From JBHJGP01 sp050331695 (GTDB lineage Bacteria; Pseudomonadota; Alphaproteobacteria; Geminicoccales; Geminicoccaceae), in NCBI GenBank assembly GCA_050331695.1, contig JBHJGP010000001.1:62001-126000 (forward strand): DNA of 64,000 bases. The letters are read 5' to 3'. Shown here one piece after another: positions 33,673 to 43,400 of the stretch (positions are counted from its first letter, which is position 1; every line of letters begins with the position of its first letter). The notes under the pieces are model-generated. The model ran no database searches, was not told where the DNA came from, and saw nothing but the letters and a program-made list of their open reading frames with translations. The position numbers were made by a program, and so were the translations under genes.

Positions 33673-35385
33673 CTAACCACCTGGCCTGACCATGGATGAG
33701 CCGGTGTCGCTGGCCTTCGGCTTGGTCAGGAGGGCGCCAAGGGCCCGGAGCTCTAACTTCAGCGCGTCGACCATCACCGTCTGGCCCCGCTCGAGCTGGC
33801 TCGCTAGGTGCCGGTCGGCATGTTGCTGCGAAGAGCGCAAGGCCTTGATCTCTTCGATCAGCGTGAGCTCGGTGGATTTGTCCTGATCGACGCCGGACAC
33901 GCCGTCGATGCGGCTGAGCAGGGCCCGGTGGCGCGCCTCGTTGGCGCCGTCGGCCAAAACGGTTCGATGGACCAACTCGGCGGCGATGGTCCGCAGCTGG
34001 GCCAGGTTCGACGCCGTTTCCTGCAGATGACTGGCGCTTCGGGTCTCCAGTTCGACCAGACGTCTCAGCGTTCGATCGACGGCCGACTGAGCCCGCCGTT
34101 CGAACAGCCAGTTGCGCGCGCCCATCGACGTCTCGGCCGCGGTGAACGATGGATCCCGCTCGCCCGGAAGGGCTTCATGTTTTTGTCCGTCCGTAGCGCG
34201 GAAAGAGACCGTCTCCGCGCCAAACGTCTTCGCGTCGATCAGGCGTTTGACTTCCGTCATCGAAGCCAGGCTCTGGTCGGCCAGGACCTTGAGGCTTGCT
34301 TCCAGTGACGAGATGACCGGGTCCTCGGCGCTGCCGCGGTCTTGCAGCTGGCCGTTGATCGCCCGCAACTGGTCCAGGACATCCTCGCCCAGCGCCGCCC
34401 GGTCGTTGGTCACCTGGGCCGAGGCCACGCGTTTGGAGAGCAGTGTGATGCTGGCATCCATGCGTCCGGCGAGCCGTTCGACGGCCTCGACAAGGGCGTC
34501 CAGCTTAAGAGCCGTTTCCCTTTGCTCCTCGGCCACCTGCAGCGAGTTGGCGCCGATACTCGATCCGATCGCCTCGGCAAGTTTGGCGCCGGCCCGTTCG
34601 CCGAAACCTTCGGTGTCGATCTCCAGCGTTCCGTCGGCGGTTTTTTCCAGTTGGGCGGTGCCGGCAAGCCAGGCCTCGAACGTCACCTTGAGGACATTCA
34701 TGCCGCTCGTGGCGAAGCGGAGCATCAGACCCAGGGCAAGCGACGTGATGAGCCCAAACAAGGAGGAGCTGAAGCCGGTGGCCATGCCCACCAGCGGCCC
34801 CCGCAGCGAGACGATCAGGTCTTGCATGGTCTTCTGGACGTCGCCGCCGGCGGACAGATTGAGGCTGCCGATGATGCCGCCAACCGAGCCCACGGTCTGC
34901 ATGAGACCGACGAAGGTTCCGATCAGGCCGAGAAAAACCAGGAGTCCCGAGACGTATTGGATGACCGACTTCTGATCATCGATCCGAAGCTCGACGCCGT
35001 CGACCAGGTTCTGCATGGTGGCACTTGTGATCTGCAGCTTGCCGGTCTTGGCGATCTGGTCGCTGATCAGGCTGTAGGCGTGGCCGAGAAGCGCCGGAAA
35101 GACGAAGGTTTTCGCCGGCGTGTCGCACTGTCGTAGGTGAAACTGGCCCTGCGATCGGTATTCCTCCTGCAGTGCTTCGAAGGCCAGCAGCTCATTGTCG
35201 AGCCCGGAAACGGCCCGATAGATGAGGAAGCAGCCGAAGCCGAACAGCGCCAGGATCGACGCGTTGAGAAAAATGTTGGCCTCGATCGAACGCAGCACGA
35301 AGTCCCACTGCCAAACGCCGAGGACGCTGATGGCAATGAGAACGAAGGCCATACGCCGGTTCTGTCTGCGAATGTCCTCGCGCAT
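33673..35385 (-). CDS. MotA/TolQ/ExbB-type channel protein with long cytoplasmic tail
   Basis: 570 aa. Four membrane segments are visible, at about 12-30, 38-57, 143-165 and 198-223. The third carries the FLGLIGTFVGLMQT motif typical of MotA/TolQ/ExbB ion-channel subunits. About 330 residues of charged, mostly helical sequence follow, a tail far longer than in MotA, TolQ or ExbB and in architecture closer to ZorA. It lies 136 bases after the OmpA-like gene and 4 bases before PilZ. A CtrA box is 109 bases upstream. The probable job is to form an ion-driven stator with the OmpA-like partner; what it drives is unknown. Confidence 0.82.
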   Translation of the reverse strand: MREDIRRQNRRMAFVLIAISVLGVWQWDFVLRSIEANIFLNASILALFGFGCFLIYRAVSGLDNELLAFEALQEEYRSQGQFHLRQCDTPAKTFVFPALLGHAYSLISDQIAKTGKLQITSATMQNLVDGVELRIDDQKSVIQYVSGLLVFLGLIGTFVGLMQTVGSVGGIIGSLNLSAGGDVQKTMQDLIVSLRGPLVGMATGFSSSLFGLITSLALGLMLRFATSGMNVLKVTFEAWLAGTAQLEKTADGTLEIDTEGFGERAGAKLAEAIGSSIGANSLQVAEEQRETALKLDALVEAVERLAGRMDASITLLSKRVASAQVTNDRAALGEDVLDQLRAINGQLQDRGSAEDPVISSLEASLKVLADQSLASMTEVKRLIDAKTFGAETVSFRATDGQKHEALPGERDPSFTAAETSMGARNWLFERRAQSAVDRTLRRLVELETRSASHLQETASNLAQLRTIAAELVHRTVLADGANEARHRALLSRIDGVSGVDQDKSTELTLIEEIKALRSSQQHADRHLASQLERGQTVMVDALKLELRALGALLTKPKASDTGSSMVRPGG

Positions 35386-35494
35386 GGCTCGAGGCTAATC
35401 CTTTCGGTCGGCGGCACGGCGTCGGCCGCGCCGATCACGACAGGGCGTGGCGGACGCAGGGAAGACGCATCGGATCAAGCTTGATCGAAATGGC

Positions 35495-35509
35495 TTAACA
35501 GCCGGTTAA
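35495..35509. promoter_or_regulatory. CtrA-binding box (TTAA-N7-TTAA) upstream of the MotA-like gene
   Basis: TTAA-CAGCCGG-TTAA, a perfect CtrA consensus core, embedded in a 7-bp inverted repeat (35493-35511). It lies between the stop of the OmpA-like gene and the start of the MotA/TolQ-like gene, 109 bases before the latter, so the channel and PilZ genes may have their own cell-cycle promoter. Confidence 0.7.
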
Positions 35510-35521
35510 GCTTGCCGTCCG

Positions 35522-36439
35522 TTAATTCTGGGACTTGATGATCACCATCACCCGGTCGGCGCGGCTGCGGTCATCGGTCGTGCGGATCTTGGTCGTGATC
35601 CGTGCCGGATCGACACCCTGGTCGAGGAGCCGATTGCGCAACGTAAGCGCCCGGAAGAACGCTCGTCTCTTCGCCTCGCTGACGGAGCCGGTCGTCGCCG
35701 ACGCGAAGGACCGGATCTCGATCTTGTTGTCGGCGAGTAGTGCCTGGTGGCTGGCCAGGAAGTCGTCCACCTGCCGGGCCGCATCGGCGTCAAGCGCCTG
35801 CGTGCGCTGATCGTAAGAGAGCGTGAGGAGAATATCGCTACCGGTGACATCCACGGGCCGTTCCGCCGAAGCGCCGCCCCTTTCGTCAGGCGCAACCACG
35901 ACCTCGCGTTCTTCGGCCACCTGGCGGCTTTGGACCGTCAGGTCGGTCTCAGCGGCGACCGCCTCTTCCTGAAGCAGCCTCTCCGCATAGCGCTGACGAA
36001 AGCTGCCTTCCTTGGTTGCAGCTGCATTGGTTGCAGCTGCATTCTCGCTTGCGGCATCGGCATCTTCGCGTTCATCGACGCTCGGTTCGGTCTCGGGCGA
36101 ACCCGTCGCCACGTTCTCGGAGACGGCTTCCAGCGCGGCGATAAGGGCCTGAGCCTCGGCGAGCTGGTCCTCGAGAGAGGCGACCCGTTCCGGCGTGTCA
36201 GGCGTTCCGTCATCGCTTTCTTCGGTCGGCGTCTGCTCACCCGTATCGGCGCCGGCACCCTCGGTGGACTGGCTCTCGAGCGCATTGGCCTCCGAATGAT
36301 CCTTGGTCACGCTCTGGGTGATGGCGAACAGCGCAATGCCCAGGATGATGAGAAGAAAGGTCACGACCATGATGATCGTCGACAAAGCATCGACGAAACC
36401 TGGCCAGTGATTCTCTTCCTCGATTGTGCGCCGGCGCAC
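35522..36439 (-). CDS. MotB-like protein with OmpA-type C-terminal domain
   Basis: 305 aa. One membrane segment (about 15-40) is preceded by WPGFVDALST, whose Asp-17 sits where MotB has its proton-carrying aspartate. An acidic, low-complexity periplasmic linker covers about 41-185. The C-terminal 120 residues look like an OmpA/MotB fold (VDDFLASHQALL..IEIRSFAS..AKRRAFFRALTLRNRLLDQGVDPARI), but the usual HTD/N peptidoglycan-contact residues are not seen. It lies 76 bases after the exporter ATPase gene, same strand, and would pair with the downstream MotA/TolQ-like protein. Confidence 0.8.
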   Translation of the reverse strand: MRRRTIEEENHWPGFVDALSTIIMVVTFLLIILGIALFAITQSVTKDHSEANALESQSTEGAGADTGEQTPTEESDDGTPDTPERVASLEDQLAEAQALIAALEAVSENVATGSPETEPSVDEREDADAASENAAATNAAATKEGSFRQRYAERLLQEEAVAAETDLTVQSRQVAEEREVVVAPDERGGASAERPVDVTGSDILLTLSYDQRTQALDADAARQVDDFLASHQALLADNKIEIRSFASATTGSVSEAKRRAFFRALTLRNRLLDQGVDPARITTKIRTTDDRSRADRVMVIIKSQN

Positions 36440-36504
36440 GAAAGGCCTCGTCGATGGGAAAGGGGGACGCTTCAGTGGATCAGCATCACCCTAAGGCCTG
36501 TTGG

Positions 36505-36520
36505 TTGATGGAGTGTTAAC
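36505..36520. promoter_or_regulatory. Imperfect CtrA box (TTGA-N7-TTAAC) before the MotB-like gene
   Basis: TTGA-TGGAGTG-TTAAC, one mismatch in the first half-site, overlapping the stop codon of the ABC exporter gene and 66 bases upstream of the MotB-like start. On its own this would be weak evidence; it gains weight from the perfect boxes in the same locus. Confidence 0.45.
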
Positions 36521-38675
36521 GGGCCGCCGCCGAGCCGTCCTGTTGGCCGGTCAAGGTGGCCATCACCTCGCCGCGGGGCGCATCCTTGACCACCCGGCCA
36601 CAGTCGAACCAGAGGACCCGGTCCACCAGGGTGAGCGCCGATGCCCGGTGCGTGGCCACCACTAGCGTGCGTCCCACCAAGAGCGGCGCCAGGTCGGCGA
36701 CGAGGCGCAGTTCCCGGGTGTGGTCCAGATGCGCCGTCGGCTCGTCCAGGAGCACGATCGGCGCGTCACTCATCAGGGCGCGGGCCAGGACAACGGCCTG
36801 ACGTTCGCCGGTCGACAGATTTTCGCCTCGAGGACCGACCTGGAGACCGAAGCCGTTGGCGTGTTGGCCAGCGAATGCCGCGACGCCGGTTATCCGCAAG
36901 ACGCGCTCGAACTGCTGCTCGTCGACATCCTCCAAACCAAGAAGCAGATTGTCCCGGAGACTGCCCCGGAGCAGGACCGCGTCCTGCGGGGCATAGGCGA
37001 TCTGGCGGCGAAGCAGATCTGGCGCGAACTGCCTCGCATCATGGCCATCAAGCAGCATGGCGCCGGCACGGGGCTCGATCAAGCGGACCAAGAGCCTGAG
37101 TAGAGTCGATTTTCCGGCGCCGTTGCGACCGATAAGGGCGATTTTCTCTCCCGCGCCGACGGAAAGACTGAGGTCACTGACCACGTCCGCCGGCGCGTCC
37201 GGATAGCGGGCGCAAATGTTGCGCAAGCTGATCGAGCCGGTCAGGCGTTTGATCGGCGGCGCGCTGATGGCGGGCCTCGGCTCTTTCGGCGCTGTCACAA
37301 GCCGGTTCAATTCGGCGAGGCCGATCCGCAGCTGCGCGCCGCGCTGCAAAAGCGCGATCATCTGGCTTACGGGCGCCATGGCCCGGCCGGCGAGGATCGT
37401 CGACGCGACCATGGCGCCCACCGTCATCTCGCCGGCGGCCAGTTGGTACACGCCAATGACGATGACGCCCACGGCCGTGGCCTGAAGCACGAAACCGCTG
37501 GCTTGGGTGTAGGCGTGGTTCCAGAACCGGCTCTGGCCGGTAGCATAGGCTGCCTCGTCGCAAAGCGCGCGCCAGCGGGCGGCCATCTCCCGTTCCGCCA
37601 GGCATGTCTTGAGCCATCCGAGTGCGATAACGCTTTCCATCGCCAGGCCCGAGATTGCTTGGGCCGTTTCGGTGCTCCGGCGGTCGTGGCCCGCCGACAG
37701 CCATCGACTGAATATGCCGGTCGCGATCAGCAGGGCAATCGCGACAATCGGTGCTGTCACCACGAGCCCGCCGATCAGGTAGAGCACCGTCAACATCACG
37801 AAGAAGAACGGAAGGTCGATGCCGACCGCGATGATAAGCGCCGGCGCGATCTGGCTCAGCCGCTCGACGTCCCGGCCGAGTTGGCCGACCAGCGCCGGGT
37901 TGGCGGGCCGATCGCTGAAATTCATCGCCAGCACATGGTCGAACAGGCTGCTCTGCAGCCTCAGGCTCGCTCGGGTCGAAGCGTGATCGAGCAAGGACGC
38001 CCGAACCAGCTTCAAGCAAAGGTCGAGGCCGAGCGCGAAGCTCACGCCGATCACCAGCGCCCACAAAGTCTCCATCGCCAGGTGGGGCACGACCCTGTCG
38101 TACACGGTCATCATGAACAGGGGCAGGGCGATCACCAGACCATTGGCGATCACCGCCGCGACGATCGCTTGAGCCATGGCGCCGCGACATTGCCAAAGCG
38201 TCCGACGGACCAAGGCTGTCGGACTTTCGAGTGCGTCGCTCCGCGCGACAGGACCGTCCGGAGCGATCGGGCTAAGCAGCAAGACCTTGGGCGCGGCGCC
38301 CATAGCGCCCGCCTCGATGGTTGTATCCTCCGCGATGCCTCGCCAGCAGGCGAATGATCCGCTGGCCTTCGCCGCAACAACGAGCTCGGGTCCGTTCGCC
38401 GTCAGAACCAGGCATGGGAAATCCGTTGTCGGGAGACGGTTCGCAGGCTTCGAGGTCGCTTCCGCCCGAATGCCGAACCGCTCGAGATAGGAGATGATCG
38501 CCGGTAGGTCATGGTCGGCCGGCTGCGGCAAGCGATCGATGAGATCGCCATGTCGGCGGCTCGGCAGGAGCCATCGGGCGGCGAGCTCGCGGGCAATCCG
38601 GGCCAGTCCGGGCACAGCGGAGCGGGCATCGCCCGCGCCCGCGGTTCCCCTGTCATCGCTCCGATCGTGCTGCAA
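36516..38675 (-). CDS. Type I secretion ABC permease/ATPase, LapB-like
   Basis: 719-aa inner-membrane exporter. Residues 20-150 form a degenerate C39-like domain with no peptidase cysteine visible. The transmembrane domain covers about 160-440 (AIVAAVIANGLVIALPLFMMTVYDRVVP). The ATPase covers 470-710, with Walker A IGRNGAGKSTLL, an unusual signature LSTGERQAVVLARAL, Walker B IVLLDEPTAHLD and an H-loop ATHR. Degenerate C39 domains mark exporters of large RTX substrates. The start is uncertain: the first in-frame codon is a TTG at 38675. It is divergent from the HlyD gene and heads the MotB-like/MotA-like/PilZ series. Confidence 0.9.
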   Translation of the reverse strand: MQHDRSDDRGTAGAGDARSAVPGLARIARELAARWLLPSRRHGDLIDRLPQPADHDLPAIISYLERFGIRAEATSKPANRLPTTDFPCLVLTANGPELVVAAKASGSFACWRGIAEDTTIEAGAMGAAPKVLLLSPIAPDGPVARSDALESPTALVRRTLWQCRGAMAQAIVAAVIANGLVIALPLFMMTVYDRVVPHLAMETLWALVIGVSFALGLDLCLKLVRASLLDHASTRASLRLQSSLFDHVLAMNFSDRPANPALVGQLGRDVERLSQIAPALIIAVGIDLPFFFVMLTVLYLIGGLVVTAPIVAIALLIATGIFSRWLSAGHDRRSTETAQAISGLAMESVIALGWLKTCLAEREMAARWRALCDEAAYATGQSRFWNHAYTQASGFVLQATAVGVIVIGVYQLAAGEMTVGAMVASTILAGRAMAPVSQMIALLQRGAQLRIGLAELNRLVTAPKEPRPAISAPPIKRLTGSISLRNICARYPDAPADVVSDLSLSVGAGEKIALIGRNGAGKSTLLRLLVRLIEPRAGAMLLDGHDARQFAPDLLRRQIAYAPQDAVLLRGSLRDNLLLGLEDVDEQQFERVLRITGVAAFAGQHANGFGLQVGPRGENLSTGERQAVVLARALMSDAPIVLLDEPTAHLDHTRELRLVADLAPLLVGRTLVVATHRASALTLVDRVLWFDCGRVVKDAPRGEVMATLTGQQDGSAAAR

Positions 38676-38730
38676 GGATGATGGTTCCGGCCGCTCATTA
38701 AGATCCAGCCTGGATGGTCGTCCTTTTTGG

Positions 38731-38746
38731 TTAAGCGCCAGTTAAC
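38731..38746. promoter_or_regulatory. CtrA-binding box (TTAA-N7-TTAAC) between exporter and adaptor genes
   Basis: TTAA-GCGCCAG-TTAAC is a perfect match to the CtrA consensus. It is 56 bases before the LapB-like start and 146 bases before the HlyD-like start, so it could act on both divergent promoters. Confidence 0.75.
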
Positions 38747-38778
38747 ATCGAGGCCGATCAGCGGCGCTCCGGGCGCCA

Positions 38779-38794
38779 TTAGCGTTCGGTTAAC
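38779..38794. promoter_or_regulatory. Near-perfect CtrA box (TTAG-N7-TTAAC)
   Basis: TTAG-CGTTCGG-TTAAC, one mismatch, 33 bases after the perfect box and 98 bases upstream of the HlyD-like start. Two tandem boxes in a 216-base divergent promoter make real CtrA control more likely. Confidence 0.55.
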
Positions 38795-38891
38795 CTGCGC
38801 GAGCGATGATGAGGAGCCACCTTCCGTCCGGGCTTCCGGTCGGATCGGTTCTCGGATCACGACAGGCCGGCCCGCTCCCTTGACCCATCAA

Positions 38892-40175
38892 ATGCCCTCT
38901 TCCCAACGATTTCGCGCAGCCGCTTCGCCGCCGGCGGCGAGTGCGTGGTTTCTCGCCATCGTCAGCCTCGGGCTGATCGGGGTCGTCGGCGGGGCGTCCT
39001 GGTTCGAAGTGGATCTGGTCTCGCGCGGCGGGGGGCAGGTGCTACCCTCGATCGACAAGCAGATGGTCCAACATCTGGAAGGTGGCATCGTCACCGAGAT
39101 CCTGGCGAAGGAGGGTGATCTCGTTAGTGAGGGGGACGTTCTTCTGCGCGTCGAAACCCGGTTCGCCCAGGCAGAGCTCGAGGAAAAGCGCGTCGAGCTC
39201 AGGGCCCAACGGGCCAGATTGGCGAGATTGAAGGCCGAAGCCCAAGGTGATCCCGAACCGTCATTCGCGCCGGAACTTCGAGAGGCGGCCGCCGGTTTCG
39301 TCGCGACGGAGGAACAGCTTTTTCGTCGGCGCCGGGCCAGTCTCGACGAACAGCTTGCCATCCTCGCCGATCAGGCCGAGCAGACCGCGTTGGAGCGCGA
39401 TGAGCTCAAAACCCGCCAGACCAATCTCGAGCGAGAACGATCGCTCCTGGCCCAACAGCTAAAAAGTCTCGAGGGCCTCAGCCGGGTGGGCGCGATCTCC
39501 GACAATGAGGTCTTGGAGCGGCGGACGGAGTTTCAGCGTCTGCGCACGCGCCTCGATGACACCCGGCTTCAGATACCGCGCATGGAGGCCGCCCTCAGCG
39601 AGGCCGAACGCCGGTCCTCGGAGATGGTCTTGCGCTTTCGCGCCGAGGCCGACGAAAAACGGGCCGAGGCCGATCTCGCCATCGCCCAACTGGACGAGAC
39701 GATCGGTGCGCTCCAGGACCGCAGCCGGCGCTCGGATGTCCGTGCACCGGTCGACGGTGTCGTCAATAAGCTCCTGGTCTCCACGGTTGGCGGTGTCGTC
39801 CATTCTGGCGACGACCTGGTTGAGATCGTGCCATCAGATCAATCGATCATCGTCGAAGCAAGGCTCGAGCCGTCGGACCGGGCTGAGGTCTGGCCGGGCC
39901 TGCCGGCCGTGGTCAAGATCTCGGCCTACGATTACGCCGTCTTCGGTGGACTCCAGGGCCGGGTTGTCGATATCTCCGCCGATGCGCTCCAGGATGATCA
40001 GGGCCAACCCTATTTTCGCGTCCGTCTCGAAGCCGCATCCAATCGCCTCGGTCCCGACCGACCAGTGGTGCCGGGCATGACCGCCGACGTCGATATCTTG
40101 ACCGGTCGCCACACGATCATGAGCTACCTTCTCACACCCTTCAATCGCATGGCCGAACGCGCCTTCCGCGACTGA
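38892..40175 (+). CDS. Type I secretion periplasmic adaptor (HlyD/LapC family)
   Basis: 427-aa membrane-fusion protein. One N-terminal membrane helix (about 20-40, WFLAIVSLGLIGVVGG), a split biotinyl-lipoyl domain (QMVQHLEGGIVTEILAKEGD near residue 57 and DVRAPVDGVVNKLLVSTVGG near 283), a long alpha-helical coiled coil between the halves, and the HlyD-type C-terminus (GMTADVDILTGRHTIMSYLLTP). It links the LapB-like ATPase to the TolC-like channel. I chose the ATG at 38892; a TTG four codons earlier is possible, and the longer open frame upstream has no family resemblance. Confidence 0.92.
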   Translation: MPSSQRFRAAASPPAASAWFLAIVSLGLIGVVGGASWFEVDLVSRGGGQVLPSIDKQMVQHLEGGIVTEILAKEGDLVSEGDVLLRVETRFAQAELEEKRVELRAQRARLARLKAEAQGDPEPSFAPELREAAAGFVATEEQLFRRRRASLDEQLAILADQAEQTALERDELKTRQTNLERERSLLAQQLKSLEGLSRVGAISDNEVLERRTEFQRLRTRLDDTRLQIPRMEAALSEAERRSSEMVLRFRAEADEKRAEADLAIAQLDETIGALQDRSRRSDVRAPVDGVVNKLLVSTVGGVVHSGDDLVEIVPSDQSIIVEARLEPSDRAEVWPGLPAVVKISAYDYAVFGGLQGRVVDISADALQDDQGQPYFRVRLEAASNRLGPDRPVVPGMTADVDILTGRHTIMSYLLTPFNRMAERAFRD

Positions 40176-40423
40176 TTTTTTGTCTGTTTCGTCTCTGGGA
40201 TGTTTTTCTTCAGCCTAACAATGCGACCAGAAACAGAATTTTCAACCACGCTCTAATATTGCATCAATTTTTGCCTTACGACATCTAGATAAATAAAATC
40301 TTCAGAAAACTTGCAATTTACATTTATAGTCATTTAGTTCTCACGAAATGAAATAAAATTGCGAAAAAATGAAAATACTCATCAAAAAAATAATTTTTTG
40401 TTTACGTAGATACTTTGAAATTA
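40176..40423. other. AT-rich intergenic segment between convergent hlyD-like and giant RTX genes
   Basis: About 250 bases of markedly A/T-rich sequence in an otherwise very GC-rich window, with many A and T runs. It lies where two genes converge. No reading frame, RNA fold or repeat was recognised beyond the terminator next to it. It may hold the end of the adaptor transcript or be a remnant of acquired DNA. Confidence 0.6.
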
Positions 40424-40453
40424 AAATAAAAAGCAGAAAACGTCTTTCAGACG
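40424..40453 (-). terminator. Probable terminator of the giant RTX gene
   Basis: On the minus strand, 5 bases after the stop, a hairpin CGTCT-GAA-AGACG (40441-40453) is followed by TTTTCTGCTTTTTATTTT. The stem is short but the T-rich tail is good. Confidence 0.7.
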
Positions 40454-40458
40454 AAAAA

Positions 40459-43400
40459 TCAGGTGACAACGACGAGTTCGGCGATCTGGTTGGTGTGGGT
40501 CATGTCGTCGTAGATCGTATAGGTCGTTTCGTTGCCGACCGTGTTGACCGTGTAGTTTGTGAACGGATCACTGACCGAGATCGCGTCGTCGCCGTCGACA
40601 TTGATCCGCAGGCTATTGTTGATATCGGTGACGTTCTGGATCTCCGTCGAAGACAGATCGAGCGTGCCCTGCACATTGCTGGCGGTGAAGTCGATGACCT
40701 CGACATTGACGATCGCATCGAGAAGCCCCGCTTCGTCGACGGTACCGGAATTTGCTTCCAAGTCGACCGTGTCCTGTCCGGTGCCGCCATCAATGCTGGT
40801 CGAGGGCAGGTTCAGGGACGTTTCGTCAATTCGGAACGTGTCATCGCCGGCGCCACCGGTCATTACGTCGCCGCCGCCGCCGCTGATCAACAGATCCGCA
40901 CCGTCTTCGCCGTTCAGCGTGTCGTTGCCCGCGTCACCGGTCAGCTGATCATCGCCGTCACCGCCGACGAGGCCGGAGCCAGTCGAGCCGGCGGTAAGAT
41001 GATCGACGAAGCCGGAGCCGATGATGTTTTCGACATTGATCAAGGTATCGCCGCTGGCGTGACCTCCCGTTCCGGTGCCGTCGATCGCGATGGTCACGCC
41101 GACGTCCGAGCCGCTATAATCGACGGTGTCCGATCCGACCCCGCCGTCGATCTGATCGGCCGCTGAGCCGCCGATAAGCCGGTCGTCGCCGACCTGGCCC
41201 AGAAGTGTCGATCCGGTCGCAGCCGCGCTCAGAACGTCGCCGTGGGCGGAGCCGCTCAAGGTTTCGATCTGGGAGAGCGTATCGCCCTCGGCGTCACCGC
41301 CGAGCCCGGTACCCGAGGCGAGCGAGACCGTGACCGCGCTACCGGAGCCGGCGTAATCGGCGATGTCGGTGCCACCATCACCGTCGAGCACATCGGCGCC
41401 GCCGCCGCCGATCAGCCGGTCGTTGCCGCCATTGCCTCGAAGCGTGTCATTGCTGGCACCGCCGGTGAGCGTGTCGCCACCGGCGCCGCCCTCGAGGACG
41501 GCGGCCCCGACACCGGCCCCGAGCACATCGCCGAAGGTCGAGCCGATCAGCCGCTCGATGTTGATGAGGGTGTCGCCCTGGGCATCGCCGCCGCTGCCGG
41601 CCGATCCCGTCAGATCGATCGTGACGCTGGAGGCGGAACCGCTGTAATCGGCGATATCGGTGCCGGCGTCACCATCCAGAATGTCCGCGCCGGCGCCGCC
41701 GATCAGGCGATCATTGCCAGTACCGCCGGCAATATCATCGGCGAAGTCCGAGCCGGCGACTGTCTCGATGTTGACGAAACTATCGCCGGCCGCATCACCG
41801 CCGGTGCCGCCGCCGCTGAGCGACAGGGTCACGGCCGCTCCGGCCAGGCGATAGTCGACCCGGTCCGTGCCCGTACCACCGTCGAAATGATCGGCGCCGG
41901 CACTGCCGAACAGGAGATCATTGCCGGCTCCGCCTTCGATGGTCTCGGCCGCCGAGGCGCCGTAGAGTTCGTCGTCGAACGCCGAGCCGACCAGTCGCTC
42001 GATATTTGAAAGCTGGTCGTCGGTGGCATGGCCGCCGACGCCCGACGTGCCGTCCAGATAGACGGTCACCTCGGCGTCGGACGCCGAGTAATCGGCAGTG
42101 TCCGTGCCGCCCTCACCGTTCAGGATGTCGCCACCCTCGTCACCTACCAGGAGATCGTCGCCGCTGCCGCCATAGATCAGATCGTCGCCGGTATCGCCGT
42201 GGAAGGTGTCGTTGCCCGCTTCGCCGCGGAGAATGTCGTGAGACAGGCCGCCATAGATCGTGTCATCGCCGTCCTCGCCGTAGACGGTCGTGTTGGCCCC
42301 ATCCACAGCGTAGACGGTGTCGTTGCCGGCGCCGGCATAAATGATGTTGTAGCTGGACGTGCCGGTGAGCACATCGTCGAAGGCGCTGGCATCGATCCGC
42401 TCGATGTTGGCGTAAGTGTCGCCCTCGGCGTCACCACCGCTGCCGACGCCGGCTAACAGATCGACGGTGACCGCTGCCGCCGAACTCGTATAGATGACCC
42501 GGTCGTGACCGCCGGCGCCGCCATCCATCAAGTCCGCGCCGGCACTGCCGTAAAGGCGGTCATGGCTGCTATCGCCGCCGAAGAGCTGATCGTTGCCGCT
42601 GCCGCCGTAGAGCTGGTCGGAGCCGCTGCCGCCCCGGAGGATGTCATCACCATCGTCGCCGTAAAGGATGTCGTTGTAGCTGCCGCCGTCGATGGTGTCG
42701 TTGCCGCCATCGCCGTGGATCGTGTCCTCGAGTTCGCCGCCGTCGATTATATCATCGCCCGCGCCTCCATCGATCGTGTCGCTGCCATCCTCGCCGAAAA
42801 TGGTGTCATCATCGTCGCCGCCATCGATCGTGTCGTCGTCGTCACCGCCGTAGATCTGATCGGCGCCGGCGCCGCCTTCGATCGTATCGTCCCCGTCCTC
42901 GCCGAGGATGGTATCGTCGCCGCCGAGGCCGAACAGGGAATCGTCGCCATTGCCGCCCCGAAGCTCGTCGTTAGCGGCGCTGCCATGGAGGCTGTCGTCA
43001 TAATTTGAGCCGTCCAGCCGTTCGAAACCGCTGAGCGTGTCGCCCTGGGCATCACCTGAGACGCCGGCGGTTCCGTCCAGATAGGCCGTCACAGCGGTCG
43101 TGGCGCCGACATAGCTCGCAATGTCGGTACCGATACCGCCGTCCAGCGTATCGGCGCCGGCACCGCCCTCGATCGTGTCATCACCATCGCCGCCCTCGAT
43201 CGTCTCGGCGCCGAAGGAACCGGTGAGCGTATCGCCGGCGAGCGAGCCCACCAGCCGCTCAATGCTGGCAAGCGTGTCCCCTTCGGCATCACCGCCGGAA
43301 CCGGCCGCACCGCTGAGATAGGCCGTGACCGCGGCCGCGGATGCGCTGTAGTCGACCGTATCGCTGCCGCTGCCGCCGGTGATGGTGTCGGCGCCGTCGT

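Noticed and set aside
33279..36439. Zorya anti-phage system
   Set aside because: The channel pair resembles ZorA/ZorB in layout, but no ZorC, ZorD or ZorE gene is present and the neighbours are type I secretion genes and PilZ.
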